Shown: positions 16,171 to 24,164, counted from the stretch's first letter. The stretch is DNA of 33,953 bases from Actinomycetes bacterium (GCA_023336815.1 JAMBLJ010000238.1:1-33953), one strand, 5' to 3'. The notes: a model not told the origin generated them from the letters alone. Made by a program: numbers and translations.

Positions 16171-17262
16171 GTGCCAGACCAATTACCTGAGCTTGACGAA
16201 TTGCTCGCCAAGCTCGTATCGATCGGCGGTTCGGATCTGCACTTGAAGGTCGGGTCTCCTCCTGCCTACCGCATCGATGGTGCGTTGAATCTGGCAGAAT
16301 TGCCGCCACTCACCCCACAACAGACAGAAGCACTTCTTACTGACCTTGCTCCTGAGCGGCTCATCCACACCATCACCGACTCGTCAGACCTCGATTTTGC
16401 GTATGGCCAACCAGGTCTCGGTCGATTCAGGGTCAATGCATACCGCCAGCGTGGATCGATCAACATCGTCGTGCGGTCAGTTGCGCCATCGTCAATGACG
16501 TTCACCGAACTCGGACTTCCTGAGAGCGTGTCGCGCGTGTGTGATGAACGGGACGGACTGATTCTCGTCACGGGACCGACGGGGTCAGGCAAGACCACCA
16601 CGTGCGCTGCGATCATCGACTACATAAATACGAACCGTAGGGCCAACATCATCACGATCGAAGATCCGATCGAGGTGCTCCACAAGGACAAGCGGGCGAT
16701 CGTGTCGCAGAGAGAAGTCGGTGTTGACACCGAGAGCTACGCGGCAGGTATGGCGTCGGTTATACGCCAGGATCCTGATGTCATCTACGTCGGCGAACTC
16801 AGAGATGACGCGACGATGGAAGCAGCGCTTGTTGCGGCTGAAACGGGACACCTCGTCATATCGACCATGTACACGATCGACGCCGTGGAGACCGTCCACA
16901 GGATCCTCGACACGTTCCCTCCGTATCTCGAGCGCCGCATCAGGCAGATGCTTGCCACGTCCTTGCGGGCGATCGTGTCCCAGCGACTCATCCCCAAGAT
17001 CGAGGGCCCTGGACGGGTCCCTGCTGTGGAGATCATGTTCAACACGGAGGCCGTGCGTGAGCGTCTTGTCGACCCGGAGAAGATGTCAACACTGTTCGAG
17101 CAGATCGTCGAGGGCAGCTTCTACGGAATGCAGACGTTTGACCAAGCCATCACCGAGCGTTACGAGGCAGGGGAAGTCTCGTTCTCCGATGCACTTCTGT
17201 TCGTGACATCGCCACGGGACTTCAAGCTCGCAACCGGAGTCATGACAAACCCCGGAGCGTGA
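16171..17262 (+). CDS. pilT: PilT-like twitching-motility ATPase
   Basis: PilT-family hexameric ATPases drive retraction of type IV pili. The 363-aa protein has the PAS-like N-terminal part (SDLHLKVGSPPAYRIDG), Walker A GPTGSGKT (135-142), the Asp box EDPIE (164-168), Walker B VIYVGELRD (204-212) and a C-terminal helical region. The usual TLHT of the His box reads TMYT (232-235). GTG 16171 is supported by GGAGG at 16162-16166. No pilin, PilB, PilC or other pilus gene lies in this window. The stop codon directly abuts heptad palindrome A. Confidence 0.9.
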   Translation: MPDQLPELDELLAKLVSIGGSDLHLKVGSPPAYRIDGALNLAELPPLTPQQTEALLTDLAPERLIHTITDSSDLDFAYGQPGLGRFRVNAYRQRGSINIVVRSVAPSSMTFTELGLPESVSRVCDERDGLILVTGPTGSGKTTTCAAIIDYINTNRRANIITIEDPIEVLHKDKRAIVSQREVGVDTESYAAGMASVIRQDPDVIYVGELRDDATMEAALVAAETGHLVISTMYTIDAVETVHRILDTFPPYLERRIRQMLATSLRAIVSQRLIPKIEGPGRVPAVEIMFNTEAVRERLVDPEKMSTLFEQIVEGSFYGMQTFDQAITERYEAGEVSFSDALLFVTSPRDFKLATGVMTNPGA

Positions 17263-17337
17263 AGACAGACAGCAGAGTGCAGACAGCAGAGCACAGACTG
17301 CAGACCACGTCTGTCGTCTGATATCTGATATCTGACG
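17263..17337. repeat. Heptad palindrome A
   Basis: Six tandem 7-mers of the form CAGANNN (17266-17307: CAGACAG, CAGAGTG, CAGACAG, CAGAGCA, CAGACTG, CAGACCA) are followed by CG and four tandem 7-mers TCTGNNN (17310-17337: TCTGTCG, TCTGATA twice, TCTGACG). Each CAGA can pair with a TCTG, so the transcript could form a long ladder of 4-bp helices and 3x3 internal loops, with a CAGAC/GTCTG tip. It fills the gap from the pilT stop to 20 bp before rnhA. It belongs with the elements at 24170, 26257 and 28354. Confidence 0.9.
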
Positions 17338-17343
17338 TCCGCC

Positions 17344-17349
17344 TACCCT
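17344..17349 (+). promoter_or_regulatory. Candidate -10 box for leaderless rnhA
   Basis: TACCCT fits TANNNT and lies 7 nt before the rnhA ATG, which has no Shine-Dalgarno. This is the spacing expected for a leaderless actinobacterial transcript starting at the ATG. Confidence 0.35.
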
Positions 17350-17356
17350 CACCGCC

Positions 17357-17953
17357 ATGCCGGAATTCATCTGCTCGACTTGTGGGGAGACCTTCTCACT
17401 CACCCAGAATGTCCTCGATAGGTATCCGGGGTGGACGCCCCGATCATGTTTGTCGTGCAAGAACTCAGGTGGTTCGTCACGCAAAGGATCTTCGCCGACT
17501 CCGGCGACCGAGGAGGATCCGACAACGGGGATATTCACCGACGGCAGTTCGGTTCCCAACCCGGGTCCGGGTGGCTGGGGTGCCGTGTATGTAGAGGACA
17601 ACACCGTTGTTGCGGAGGCGTGTGGGTATGGGGGCGAGACGACGAATAACAGGATGGAGCTGACGGCGCTGATCCGGGCGGTTGACCTTGTACCCACAGG
17701 CCATGCAACGACGGTGTACAGCGACTCAAAGCTCGCGGTCCAGACGATCAACGAATGGGCGGCGGGTTGGGAACGACGTGGATGGAAACGAAAGAGCGGA
17801 GCCGTTGAGAACCTCGACCTCGTCAAGGATGCCTATCGATTGTATACCTCGCGCCCGGAGCTGTCCCTCGTTTGGATCAAGGCCCATGTGGGATTCACCT
17901 GGAACGAATATGCTGACGAGCTAGCGAATAGAGGAAGGATGCAAGGCTCGTGA
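17357..17953 (+). CDS. rnhA: Ribonuclease HI with N-terminal zinc ribbon
   Basis: RNase HI cuts the RNA strand of RNA-DNA hybrids. The C-terminal domain (about 57-195 of 198 aa) has all catalytic carboxylates: Asp62 in FTDGSSVPNPGPGGWG, Glu101 in NNRMELTAL, Asp123 in YSDSKLAVQ and Asp187 in YADELANRG, plus His177. The N-terminal 35 residues carry two CxxC pairs (Cys6/Cys9 and Cys31/Cys34), a probable zinc ribbon joined by a Ser-rich linker. Usual bacterial RNase HI has no such ribbon; the eukaryotic-type hybrid-binding domain differs. The stop overlaps the start of the next gene (GTGA). Confidence 0.92.
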   Translation: MPEFICSTCGETFSLTQNVLDRYPGWTPRSCLSCKNSGGSSRKGSSPTPATEEDPTTGIFTDGSSVPNPGPGGWGAVYVEDNTVVAEACGYGGETTNNRMELTALIRAVDLVPTGHATTVYSDSKLAVQTINEWAAGWERRGWKRKSGAVENLDLVKDAYRLYTSRPELSLVWIKAHVGFTWNEYADELANRGRMQGS

Positions 17954-19329
17954 CCGTTCCCGACCGCCTTGCCAAGATCCTATCGGATGATGTCATCGCC
18001 CTCGCTGCGCTCTTCGCTGAAGGTGGGCACGATCTGTATCTCGTGGGCGGATCCGTTCGTGATGCGCTTCTCGGCCGCCCTATCTCGGACCTCGATTTCA
18101 CGACCGATGCCCGACCCGACCGGATCGAGGAGCTCTCCGCTTCTTGGGCTCATTCCATGTACCTCGCTGGCAAGGCATTCGGGACGATCGGTCTCGTTCG
18201 GGATGGTCTTACCTACGAGCTCACCACGTTGCGATCCGAGGTGTACCGCGACGATTCGCGCAAACCACAGGTCACATTCAGCGAGAGTATCGAGGAGGAC
18301 CTATCGCGACGGGACTTCACCGTCAACGCAATGGCGATCAAGTTGCCCATCACACAGGGATTTTTGCCTGAGATGATCGATCCGCACGGCGGACTCGCGG
18401 ATCTTGCGTCGAAACTGCTACGAGCGCCTCTCGATGCCCACACCTCCTTCGGCGACGATCCGCTGAGGATGTTGCGTCTGTTCCGGTTCATGTCAACGAT
18501 CGGTTTCATACCTGAGGCAGATGCAATCCAGGCCGTTGGAGAGATGAAGTCGCGTCTTGGGATCATCTCGGCTGAACGCATTCGCACCGAGTTCGACAAA
18601 CTACTGCTCGGAGAAGGTGTTGTTGTCGCCCTCGAGGCGCTTGTTCTGTCGGGGCTCGCTAGTGAGTTCATTCCCGAGTTGCCGGCCCTGGCGGTCGAGC
18701 AGGACCCCGTACACAAACACAAGGACGTGCTCGCTCATACGATCGCTGTGGTCGGCAAGACGAGTCCGCGATACGAGCTCCGTCTTGCGGCGCTGTTCCA
18801 CGACATCGGCAAACCAGCGACGAGGGAGTTCAGCGGTGGTGGTGTTTCGTTCCACCATCATGATGTGGTCGGTGCGCGGATGACCAGGGCACGCATGAAG
18901 GACCTCAGATACCCCAAGACAACGATCGAAGATGTATCAAGGCTCGTGTTCCTCCACATGCGACCCCACACCTACAAGATGGGTTGGACCGACTCGGCAG
19001 TTCGGCGTTATGTTCGTGATGCCGGCCCGTTGCTTGGAGACCTCAACGAGTTGGTACGTTGTGACGTGACGACCCGCAACGCCAAAAGGGCCAGGGCGAT
19101 CTCGAACAGGATCGATGATCTCGAAGTGCGTATTGCCGAACTGAGAGAGAGGGAAGAGCTCGACAGTCTCCGACCACCGATCGACGGTAACGACGTCATG
19201 GAGCACCTGGGCATACCACCAGGGCGCGAGGTTGGGATGATCATGAAGATGCTGCTCGAGTACCGGATCGAACATGGTCCCTATACGGCCGATGAGGCCT
19301 ACACCCTGATCGAACAGCGACGAGCCTGA
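17950..19329 (+). CDS. cca: CCA-adding tRNA nucleotidyltransferase with HD domain
   Basis: The enzyme adds or repairs the 3' CCA end of tRNAs. The 459-aa protein has the nucleotidyltransferase head LVGGSVRDALLGRPISDLDF (31-50) with the DxD metal site, RRDFTVNAMA (120-129), the tRNA-handling helices, and an HD phosphohydrolase domain with HDIGKP (near 284-289). The Rv3907c (pcnA) gene of mycobacteria is close kin and also lies near the MviN-sigM-trx block, so the synteny holds here too. GTG start overlapping rnhA. Confidence 0.95.
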   Translation: MTVPDRLAKILSDDVIALAALFAEGGHDLYLVGGSVRDALLGRPISDLDFTTDARPDRIEELSASWAHSMYLAGKAFGTIGLVRDGLTYELTTLRSEVYRDDSRKPQVTFSESIEEDLSRRDFTVNAMAIKLPITQGFLPEMIDPHGGLADLASKLLRAPLDAHTSFGDDPLRMLRLFRFMSTIGFIPEADAIQAVGEMKSRLGIISAERIRTEFDKLLLGEGVVVALEALVLSGLASEFIPELPALAVEQDPVHKHKDVLAHTIAVVGKTSPRYELRLAALFHDIGKPATREFSGGGVSFHHHDVVGARMTRARMKDLRYPKTTIEDVSRLVFLHMRPHTYKMGWTDSAVRRYVRDAGPLLGDLNELVRCDVTTRNAKRARAISNRIDDLEVRIAELREREELDSLRPPIDGNDVMEHLGIPPGREVGMIMKMLLEYRIEHGPYTADEAYTLIEQRRA

Positions 19330-19400
19330 CCTTTCAGCAGCTATCCGTTTGCTCAGGAAACGAGCAGGTCAGTGCCGTCGTAGGACCCGAGTTCGGGTAG

Positions 19401-19406
19401 TACTGT
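19401..19406 (+). promoter_or_regulatory. Candidate -10 box for leaderless transcript of the 19413 gene
   Basis: TACTGT fits TANNNT and lies 6 nt before ATG 19413, which lacks a Shine-Dalgarno. A small hairpin (ACCCG/CGGGT, 19385-19398) lies just upstream. The transcript would carry both this gene and the rhodanese gene. Confidence 0.4.
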
Positions 19407-19412
19407 GCGTAC

Positions 19413-19697
19413 ATGGCACCACTATCTCAAGTCACAGTCCCTGAACTCGCCGAACTCCTCACGCAGACCGGGCATGCTCACCACGCCGCGTATATCTCGA
19501 CCGATGGCACGGATCCGGAATGGGCGAGTTGGTACTCGGGCCATCTCCAGGCCATTGTTGGGGGCGGTCTTGGCCGTGCGATAACCCGGAGCGAGATCGT
19601 ATATCTCTTGCTGAAGACTCAGAAGGAGCATGAGGAGACCGGCTCCCAAGAAGCGTGGTCGACCTTCTACGCGAGGCTATTCCTCGCCGGAGCCTGA
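19413..19697 (+). CDS. Small conserved-looking protein, unknown function (DPEW...WY motif)
   Basis: I do not recognise a named family. The 94-aa soluble protein has a helical N-terminus (TVPELAELLTQTGHAHHAAY) and a central TDPEWASWYSGHLQ; a DPEW-x-x-WY pattern occurs in small actinobacterial hypothetical proteins. The C-terminus is amphipathic helix. It contains no Cys. The stop is 1 nt before the rhodanese ATG, so the two form an operon and this protein may act with the TGA-containing sulfurtransferase-like protein. Confidence 0.75.
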   Translation: MAPLSQVTVPELAELLTQTGHAHHAAYISTDGTDPEWASWYSGHLQAIVGGGLGRAITRSEIVYLLLKTQKEHEETGSQEAWSTFYARLFLAGA

Positions 19698-19698
19698 G

Positions 19699-20442
19699 AT
19701 GATCACGAACATCGACCGAAGTGAACTTCTGTCTCTGATCGACGACGGCGCACTCGTTCTTGATGTTCTCCCTCAAGAGGAATACGAATCTGGCCACATT
19801 CCCGGCGCGGTGAACCTCCCCCTGAGGAGTCTCGACACACACGCCGTTGCCTCGATGGCGAAAGGGAAACCGGTCGTCGTCTATTGACACGACGGTTTGT
19901 GAGACATGTCTCCACGGGCCGCGTGTCGGCTTGAAGCGTTCGGATTCGAGAGGGTGTTCGACTACACGCTTGGCATCGCAGATTGGCGGGCAGCCGGATT
20001 GCCTATAGAAGGCAAACCCCCAACCTCTCTGGTTGTGTCTGACGCCACGAGGGGCGACATCCCCACATCGCAACTTGATGAACCGATCGGTGATGTGCTC
20101 GCTCGGACTTCGGCGGCGGGCTGGGAGGAAGCCCTCGTCCTTGACTGTGGTGATGTTGTTGTTGGCAGACTTCGCGGTTCATCATGGGAGCATGACCCCG
20201 GTACTCCTGTGAGCACCGTGATGGAGTTGGGGCCGACGACAGTAAGACCGAACACACTCCTGGAGCCTCTCGTGGAGCGGATGGAAGGTCGTGGGACGTC
20301 GCTCGTTGTCGTTTCCACTCCCCAGGGAGCACTCGTTGGTGTGATGATCCGTACCGAGGCTCGGCGTCTCATACAGGGAGAACCATCAGAACAGATCTGG
20401 TTGGATTGCGAAGGCTGTCCCGGCCGATGGAAGACTCTCTGA
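19699..20442 (+). CDS. Rhodanese-CBS protein with two in-frame TGA codons (candidate selenoprotein)
   Basis: The gene reads as one 247-residue protein if TGA at 19885-19887 (codon 63) and 19900-19902 (codon 68) are decoded. Codons 1-90 form a rhodanese domain (VLDVLPQEEYESGHIPGAVNLP, then KPVVVY-TGA-HDGL-TGA-DMSPRAACRLEAFGF and GIADWRAAGLP). Rhodaneses place their catalytic persulfide Cys straight after this Tyr, and YC-x4-C is the pattern of one subgroup; both TGAs fall on those Cys positions. Residues about 110-235 resemble CBS motifs (PVSTVMELGPTTVRPN, GALVGVMIRTEARRL), and the tail has DCEGCPGRW. Ordinary Cys codons appear elsewhere in the gene. GGAG at 19689-19692 is 6 nt before ATG 19699. 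A pseudogene or a sequence error remains possible. Confidence 0.75.
19893..19921 (+). promoter_or_regulatory. Candidate bacterial SECIS-like stem-loop
   Basis: The mRNA from 19893 to 19921 can fold into 12 base pairs (three of them U-G) with one bulged C (19912) and a CAUG tetraloop (19905-19908). It begins 5 nt after the first TGA, and its loop is 17 nt downstream of it; the second TGA lies inside the stem. A competing fold (CACG/CGTG, 19913-19925) has a GGCCG loop 29 nt after the first and 14 nt after the second TGA. Bacterial SECIS loops lie in about this range and usually have G early in the loop, which only the second fold satisfies. Confidence 0.35.
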
Positions 20443-20460
20443 GGAGGACCGCCGGTCTCC
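20443..20460 (+). terminator. Weak hairpin after the rhodanese gene
   Basis: GGAG(G)ACC/GGTCTCC pairs 7 bp with a bulged G and a GCC loop, starting one base after the stop. No T-run follows, so termination by it is uncertain. Confidence 0.3.
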
Positions 20461-20502
20461 GGGATTTCGAACACGAGAGCCGCACATGAGGACCCTCGAA
20501 TC

Positions 20503-20535
20503 CTGACTGCATATAGATTCGTATATCCGTATACT
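20503..20535 (+). promoter_or_regulatory. Candidate argC promoter with ARG-box-like sequence
   Basis: A markedly A/T-rich island stands 24 bp before the argC ATG. TATACT (20530-20535) with CTGCAT 17 nt upstream (20507-20512) is a good promoter. The overlapping TGCATATAGATTCG (20508-20521) resembles half of an ARG operator (TGNAT...ATNCA). ArgR is encoded in the same operon at 22486, so autoregulated repression by arginine is likely. The operator assignment is by resemblance only. Confidence 0.5.
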
Positions 20536-20558
20536 ACCTGAATCGAACAAGGCAGAAC

Positions 20559-21587
20559 ATGTACAGAGCCGCTGTCCTCGGCGCATCGGGGTACGCAGGT
20601 GGAGAGGTCGTCAGGTTTCTTGACGCCCATCCTTCCTTCACCGTAGGTCTTCTCGGGGCGAACACGAGAGCCGGCCAGGAACTTGGAGCGGTGCACCCTC
20701 AACTGAGTGGTGGAAACCGCCCTCTCGTGACTGCCACGGAACAGAACCTGGCAGAATTCGACGTCGTGTTCATGGCGCTACCCCACGGTGCGTCGGCGGA
20801 GCCAGCGATGCAGCTTCTCGATTCGGATACGAAGATCGTCGACCTCGGTAGCGACTTTCGCTTCGATACCCCTGAGCGATACCTTGAGGCCTACGGTGCT
20901 GAGCATCCCTTCCCTGCCCAGCTCGGTTCGTGGGCCTACGGGATACCTGAACTGTTCCCAGACGAGATCAGCGGCTCCAACCACGTCGCGGTCCCTGGCT
21001 GTTTTCCAACATCGGTAGTCATGCCGCTTGCACCGCTGTTCTCACATGGCCTTCTCGAACCAGATGGGATCATCGCTGACGCGCTCACCGGGGCATCTGG
21101 GGCAGGCCGAGGTGGCGGGGATTCACTGTCGTTCGGTGTTATCGACGAGTCCTCGACCGCCTACAAGGTACTCACCCACCGGCACGGACCCGAGATGGAA
21201 CGAGCGCTGGAGATGGTGACGGAAACATCCGTGTCGCTTCTCTTCACGCCACACCTGGTACCGATGCAGCGTGGGATCCTGGCGACGACCTACAGCACAC
21301 CCGTTGAGTCGGTTGGTCTCGAAGATATCCAGACAGCTTTCGATGCTGCGTACCTGGATGCACCGTTCGTCGAGCGCCGATCCGAGCCACCCCACACGCG
21401 CTGGGTTGTTGGATCGAACAATCTGATGGTGTCGTTTCATCTCGACGAGAGAACGAACACACTTGTTGCCGTTTCGGCTATCGACAACCTGGTCAAGGGC
21501 GCAGCGGGCCAGGCGGTTCAGTGTGCGAACCTTATGTTCGGTCTTGACCAGATCGCGGGTCTGCCAAGGGAAGGGTGGATGCCATGA
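20559..21587 (+). CDS. argC: N-acetyl-gamma-glutamyl-phosphate reductase
   Basis: ArgC reduces N-acetylglutamyl phosphate to the semialdehyde with NADPH, the third step of arginine synthesis. The 342-aa protein has the Rossmann start AAVLGASGYAGGEVVR, the catalytic Cys148 in VPGCFPTS, SGASGAGR-like TGASGAGRGG and the late motif NLVKGAAGQAVQ. It leads a tight operon: its stop overlaps the argB ATG (ATGA, 21584-21587). Confidence 0.97.
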   Translation: MYRAAVLGASGYAGGEVVRFLDAHPSFTVGLLGANTRAGQELGAVHPQLSGGNRPLVTATEQNLAEFDVVFMALPHGASAEPAMQLLDSDTKIVDLGSDFRFDTPERYLEAYGAEHPFPAQLGSWAYGIPELFPDEISGSNHVAVPGCFPTSVVMPLAPLFSHGLLEPDGIIADALTGASGAGRGGGDSLSFGVIDESSTAYKVLTHRHGPEMERALEMVTETSVSLLFTPHLVPMQRGILATTYSTPVESVGLEDIQTAFDAAYLDAPFVERRSEPPHTRWVVGSNNLMVSFHLDERTNTLVAVSAIDNLVKGAAGQAVQCANLMFGLDQIAGLPREGWMP

Positions 21588-22489
21588 ATACCGGCCACAC
21601 AACCCCGAACCCAAAGAAATCGCGAATCGCAAGGGGTATGGGAAAGGCATCGATCTTCTCCGAAGCGCTCCCGTTCATCCGGAAGTTCAGAGGCACCACG
21701 GTCGTCGTGAAATATGGCGGGTCCGCAATGGTGGATGAGAGCACAAGAGAGAGCTTTGCTGATGATGTAGCGATGCTGCACTACGTTGGAATCAACCCCA
21801 TCATCATCCATGGGGGTGGTCCCCATATCTCTGCGGCGATGGGGCAGCGTGGCATCGAGCCACAGTTCCATGAAGGTCTGCGCATCACCGATGAAGAGAC
21901 CATACGCGTTGTTCAGTCGACCCTCGTAGGCGAGATCAACCCCGACATCGTCAGGCTCGTGAATAATCATGGTGCCGTTGCCGCCGGTGTGTCCGGTCTC
22001 GATGCGAACCTCTTCGTTGCTGAGCCGTATGACAAGAGACTCGGGTTCGTTGGGCGGATCCTCGAAGTCAACGTTGGTATCGTCGAGGGTCTGCAAGCCC
22101 AGGGTTTCTTACCCGTGATCGCTCCGATCGCACGAGGAAACGATGGTAAGACGTACAACTTGAACGCCGACACCGCGGCGGGGGCGCTTGCTGCTGCTGT
22201 TGGAGCGTCAAAGCTCATCTTCCTCACCGATGTTGAGGGCCTGTATCGGGATCTCGGAGACCACAACAGCCTTATCTCGCGCGCGACAACACATGAACTC
22301 GAAGAGCTGATCGATTCAGGGTCGATATCGGCGGGGATGCTTCCCAAGCTGAGGGCATGCGTGGAAGCCGTTGACGGTGGTGTCCGCCAGGCCCACATTC
22401 TCGATGGCAGGATCCAGCATTCGCTTCTTCTCGAGGTGTTCACCCCTGAGGGCATCGGGACGATGATCACACGAGAACCGGTCGTATGA
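21584..22489 (+). CDS. argB: Acetylglutamate kinase
   Basis: ArgB phosphorylates N-acetylglutamate, usually the arginine-inhibited step. The 301-aa protein has the nucleotide loop VVVKYGGSAM, the substrate loop IIIHGGGPHIS, NLNADTAAGALAAAVGA and the C-terminal SGGM-like SAGMLPKL. ATG 21584 overlaps the argC stop; a GTG nine bases upstream is the alternative. The N-terminal segment (about 20 residues before SIFSEALPFI) is longer than in short ArgB and may be the helix linked to hexamer formation in arginine-sensitive enzymes. The stop overlaps argR. Confidence 0.97.
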   Translation: MNTGHTTPNPKKSRIARGMGKASIFSEALPFIRKFRGTTVVVKYGGSAMVDESTRESFADDVAMLHYVGINPIIIHGGGPHISAAMGQRGIEPQFHEGLRITDEETIRVVQSTLVGEINPDIVRLVNNHGAVAAGVSGLDANLFVAEPYDKRLGFVGRILEVNVGIVEGLQAQGFLPVIAPIARGNDGKTYNLNADTAAGALAAAVGASKLIFLTDVEGLYRDLGDHNSLISRATTHELEELIDSGSISAGMLPKLRACVEAVDGGVRQAHILDGRIQHSLLLEVFTPEGIGTMITREPVV

Positions 22490-22944
22490 GGGCGGACACC
22501 AATGCCAGAAGACGCAGGATCAGAGAACTACTCGAGGGCGACACCATCACGAGTCAGGCCGAGATTCTCGATGCTCTCTCGGTGAACGGCTACGACATCA
22601 CACAGGCAACGGTGTCTCGCGACCTTGATGCCATCGGTGCAGTGAGGGTGAGAGACAAGAGTTCTGGTGTGTACACGTACCGCATGGGAAGCCACGACGT
22701 CAGCACACACCGAGTTGCGCTCTATCAGGCGGTTGATGAGTTCGTTGAATCGGTCGCCATCTCGGGGAACCTGATCATCCTCGCCGTTCCACCTGGTGCG
22801 GCGCAGTTCGTCGCCAGCCGGGTCGACGCAGCGGGTATCGACGGTGTGGTGGGAACGATCGCTGGTGACGACACCATCCTCGTGGTCGCATCCGATGGCC
22901 GCGAAGTACAACAAGTTTCACAACGGTTACAGGGAATGGAGTAG
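22486..22944 (+). CDS. argR: Arginine repressor
   Basis: ArgR is a hexameric, arginine-dependent repressor of arginine biosynthesis genes. The 152-aa protein has the winged helix-turn-helix N-terminus ([25 protein letters not shown], about 23-47) and the C-terminal oligomerisation and arginine-binding domain, with [19 protein letters not shown] 22486 overlaps the argB stop (ATGA). The AT-rich site before argC is the obvious target. Confidence 0.96.
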   Translation: MRADTNARRRRIRELLEGDTITSQAEILDALSVNGYDITQATVSRDLDAIGAVRVRDKSSGVYTYRMGSHDVSTHRVALYQAVDEFVESVAISGNLIILAVPPGAAQFVASRVDAAGIDGVVGTIAGDDTILVVASDGREVQQVSQRLQGME

Positions 22945-22946
22945 AC

Positions 22947-24164
22947 ATGAGCGGTGATATCAAGAAGGTTGTTCTCGCCTACAGCGGGGGGTTGGACACC
23001 TCGGTGATCCTTCGGTGGATCATGGAGGAGTACGGAGCTGAGGTCGTTGCGTACACGGCCGATGTTGGACAGGGTGAAGAGACGGAGGAAGCTCGAGTCA
23101 AGGCGCTCAATACCGGAGCGGTGCAGGCGATCTGTGAGGACCTCAGGGAGGAGTTCGTCGAGGACTATGTGTTCCCCGCCTTCAGGGCTTCGTCGCTCTA
23201 CGAGGGTTACTACCTCATGGGAACATCGCTTGCGCGACCAGTGATCTCCAAGGGTTTGGTGCAGGCTGCGATCGATACCGGGGCCGACGCGATCGCTCAT
23301 GGTGCCACCGGGAAGGGAAACGACCAGGTACGTTTCGAACTGTCCGCCTACGCCCTCAAGCCAGATATCAAGGTCATCGCCCCCTGGCGCGAATGGGATC
23401 TGAAGGGTCGTGCAGACTGTGTTGCCTACGCACAAGAGCACAACATACCGACTCCCGTTACGCCTGACATGCCGTATTCGATGGATGCGAATCTCCTCCA
23501 CATCTCATATGAGGGCGGCGTCCTCGAGGATCCGTGGGTCGGTCCGCCTCAGGGCATGTTCAAGTTGACCGTTGACCCTGAGGATGCCCCAGATGAACCC
23601 GAGTTCGTGACGGTCGGCTACGAAGAGGGCGACCCGGTATCCGTCAACGGTGTCCGTCTGTCGCCAGTGGCGTTGTTGACGAAGCTGAACGAGCTCGGTG
23701 GGAAACACGGCGTTGGTCGAGTGGACATCGTCGAGAACCGGTTCGTTGGAATGAAGAGTCGTGGTGTGTACGAGACGCCTGGCGGCACGATCATGTACCA
23801 CGCACACAGGGCGGTCGAATCTCTCACCCTGGATCGTGAGGTTGCTCATCTGCGTGACGAACTGTCGAACCGGTACGCGGAGATGGTCTACAACGGTTTC
23901 TGGTTCGCACCCGAGAGAGAGGCGCTGCAGCACTTCATGGACGATCTCCAGAAGACGGTGACCGGTGAGGCACGTCTCAAGATGTACAAGGGCCAGGTCA
24001 CAGTGGATGGTCGGAGATCGGATTCACATGCTCTCTACGATGAGGCAACGGTCACGTTCGAGGCAGACGATGTCTACAACCAGTCGGATGCCGAGGGGTT
24101 CATCAGGTTGCAATCCCTCCGCCTCCGCACGTTCGCTGAGAAACGCCTCGGTGAAGGCGAATGA
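22947..24164 (+). CDS. argG: Argininosuccinate synthase
   Basis: ArgG joins citrulline and aspartate with ATP. The 405-aa protein starts with the P-loop [13 protein letters not shown] and continues with [27 protein letters not shown] and [15 protein letters not shown], all diagnostic. GGAG lies 5 nt before ATG 22947 and overlaps the end of argR. Its stop is followed within 5 bp by heptad palindrome B, which separates it from argH. Confidence 0.97.
   Translation: MSGDIKKVVLAYSGGLDTSVILRWIMEEYGAEVVAYTADVGQGEETEEARVKALNTGAVQAICEDLREEFVEDYVFPAFRASSLYEGYYLMGTSLARPVISKGLVQAAIDTGADAIAHGATGKGNDQVRFELSAYALKPDIKVIAPWREWDLKGRADCVAYAQEHNIPTPVTPDMPYSMDANLLHISYEGGVLEDPWVGPPQGMFKLTVDPEDAPDEPEFVTVGYEEGDPVSVNGVRLSPVALLTKLNELGGKHGVGRVDIVENRFVGMKSRGVYETPGGTIMYHAHRAVESLTLDREVAHLRDELSNRYAEMVYNGFWFAPEREALQHFMDDLQKTVTGEARLKMYKGQVTVDGRRSDSHALYDEATVTFEADDVYNQSDAEGFIRLQSLRLRTFAEKRLGEGE

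Noticed and set aside
19885-19902. TGA reassigned to an amino acid genome-wide
   Set aside because: Many conserved genes here (for example pilT, argG, argH, parA-parB junction partners) end at TGA at the expected length.
19699-20442. Two separate genes: truncated rhodanese and a downstream CBS protein from ATG 19906
   Set aside because: The second would start inside the rhodanese fold, without a Shine-Dalgarno, and both parts are in one frame; only decoding of TGA gives a complete rhodanese domain. Not excluded entirely.
20443-20460. Strong intrinsic terminator after the rhodanese gene
   Set aside because: Short bulged stem and no T-run; listed only as a weak hairpin.
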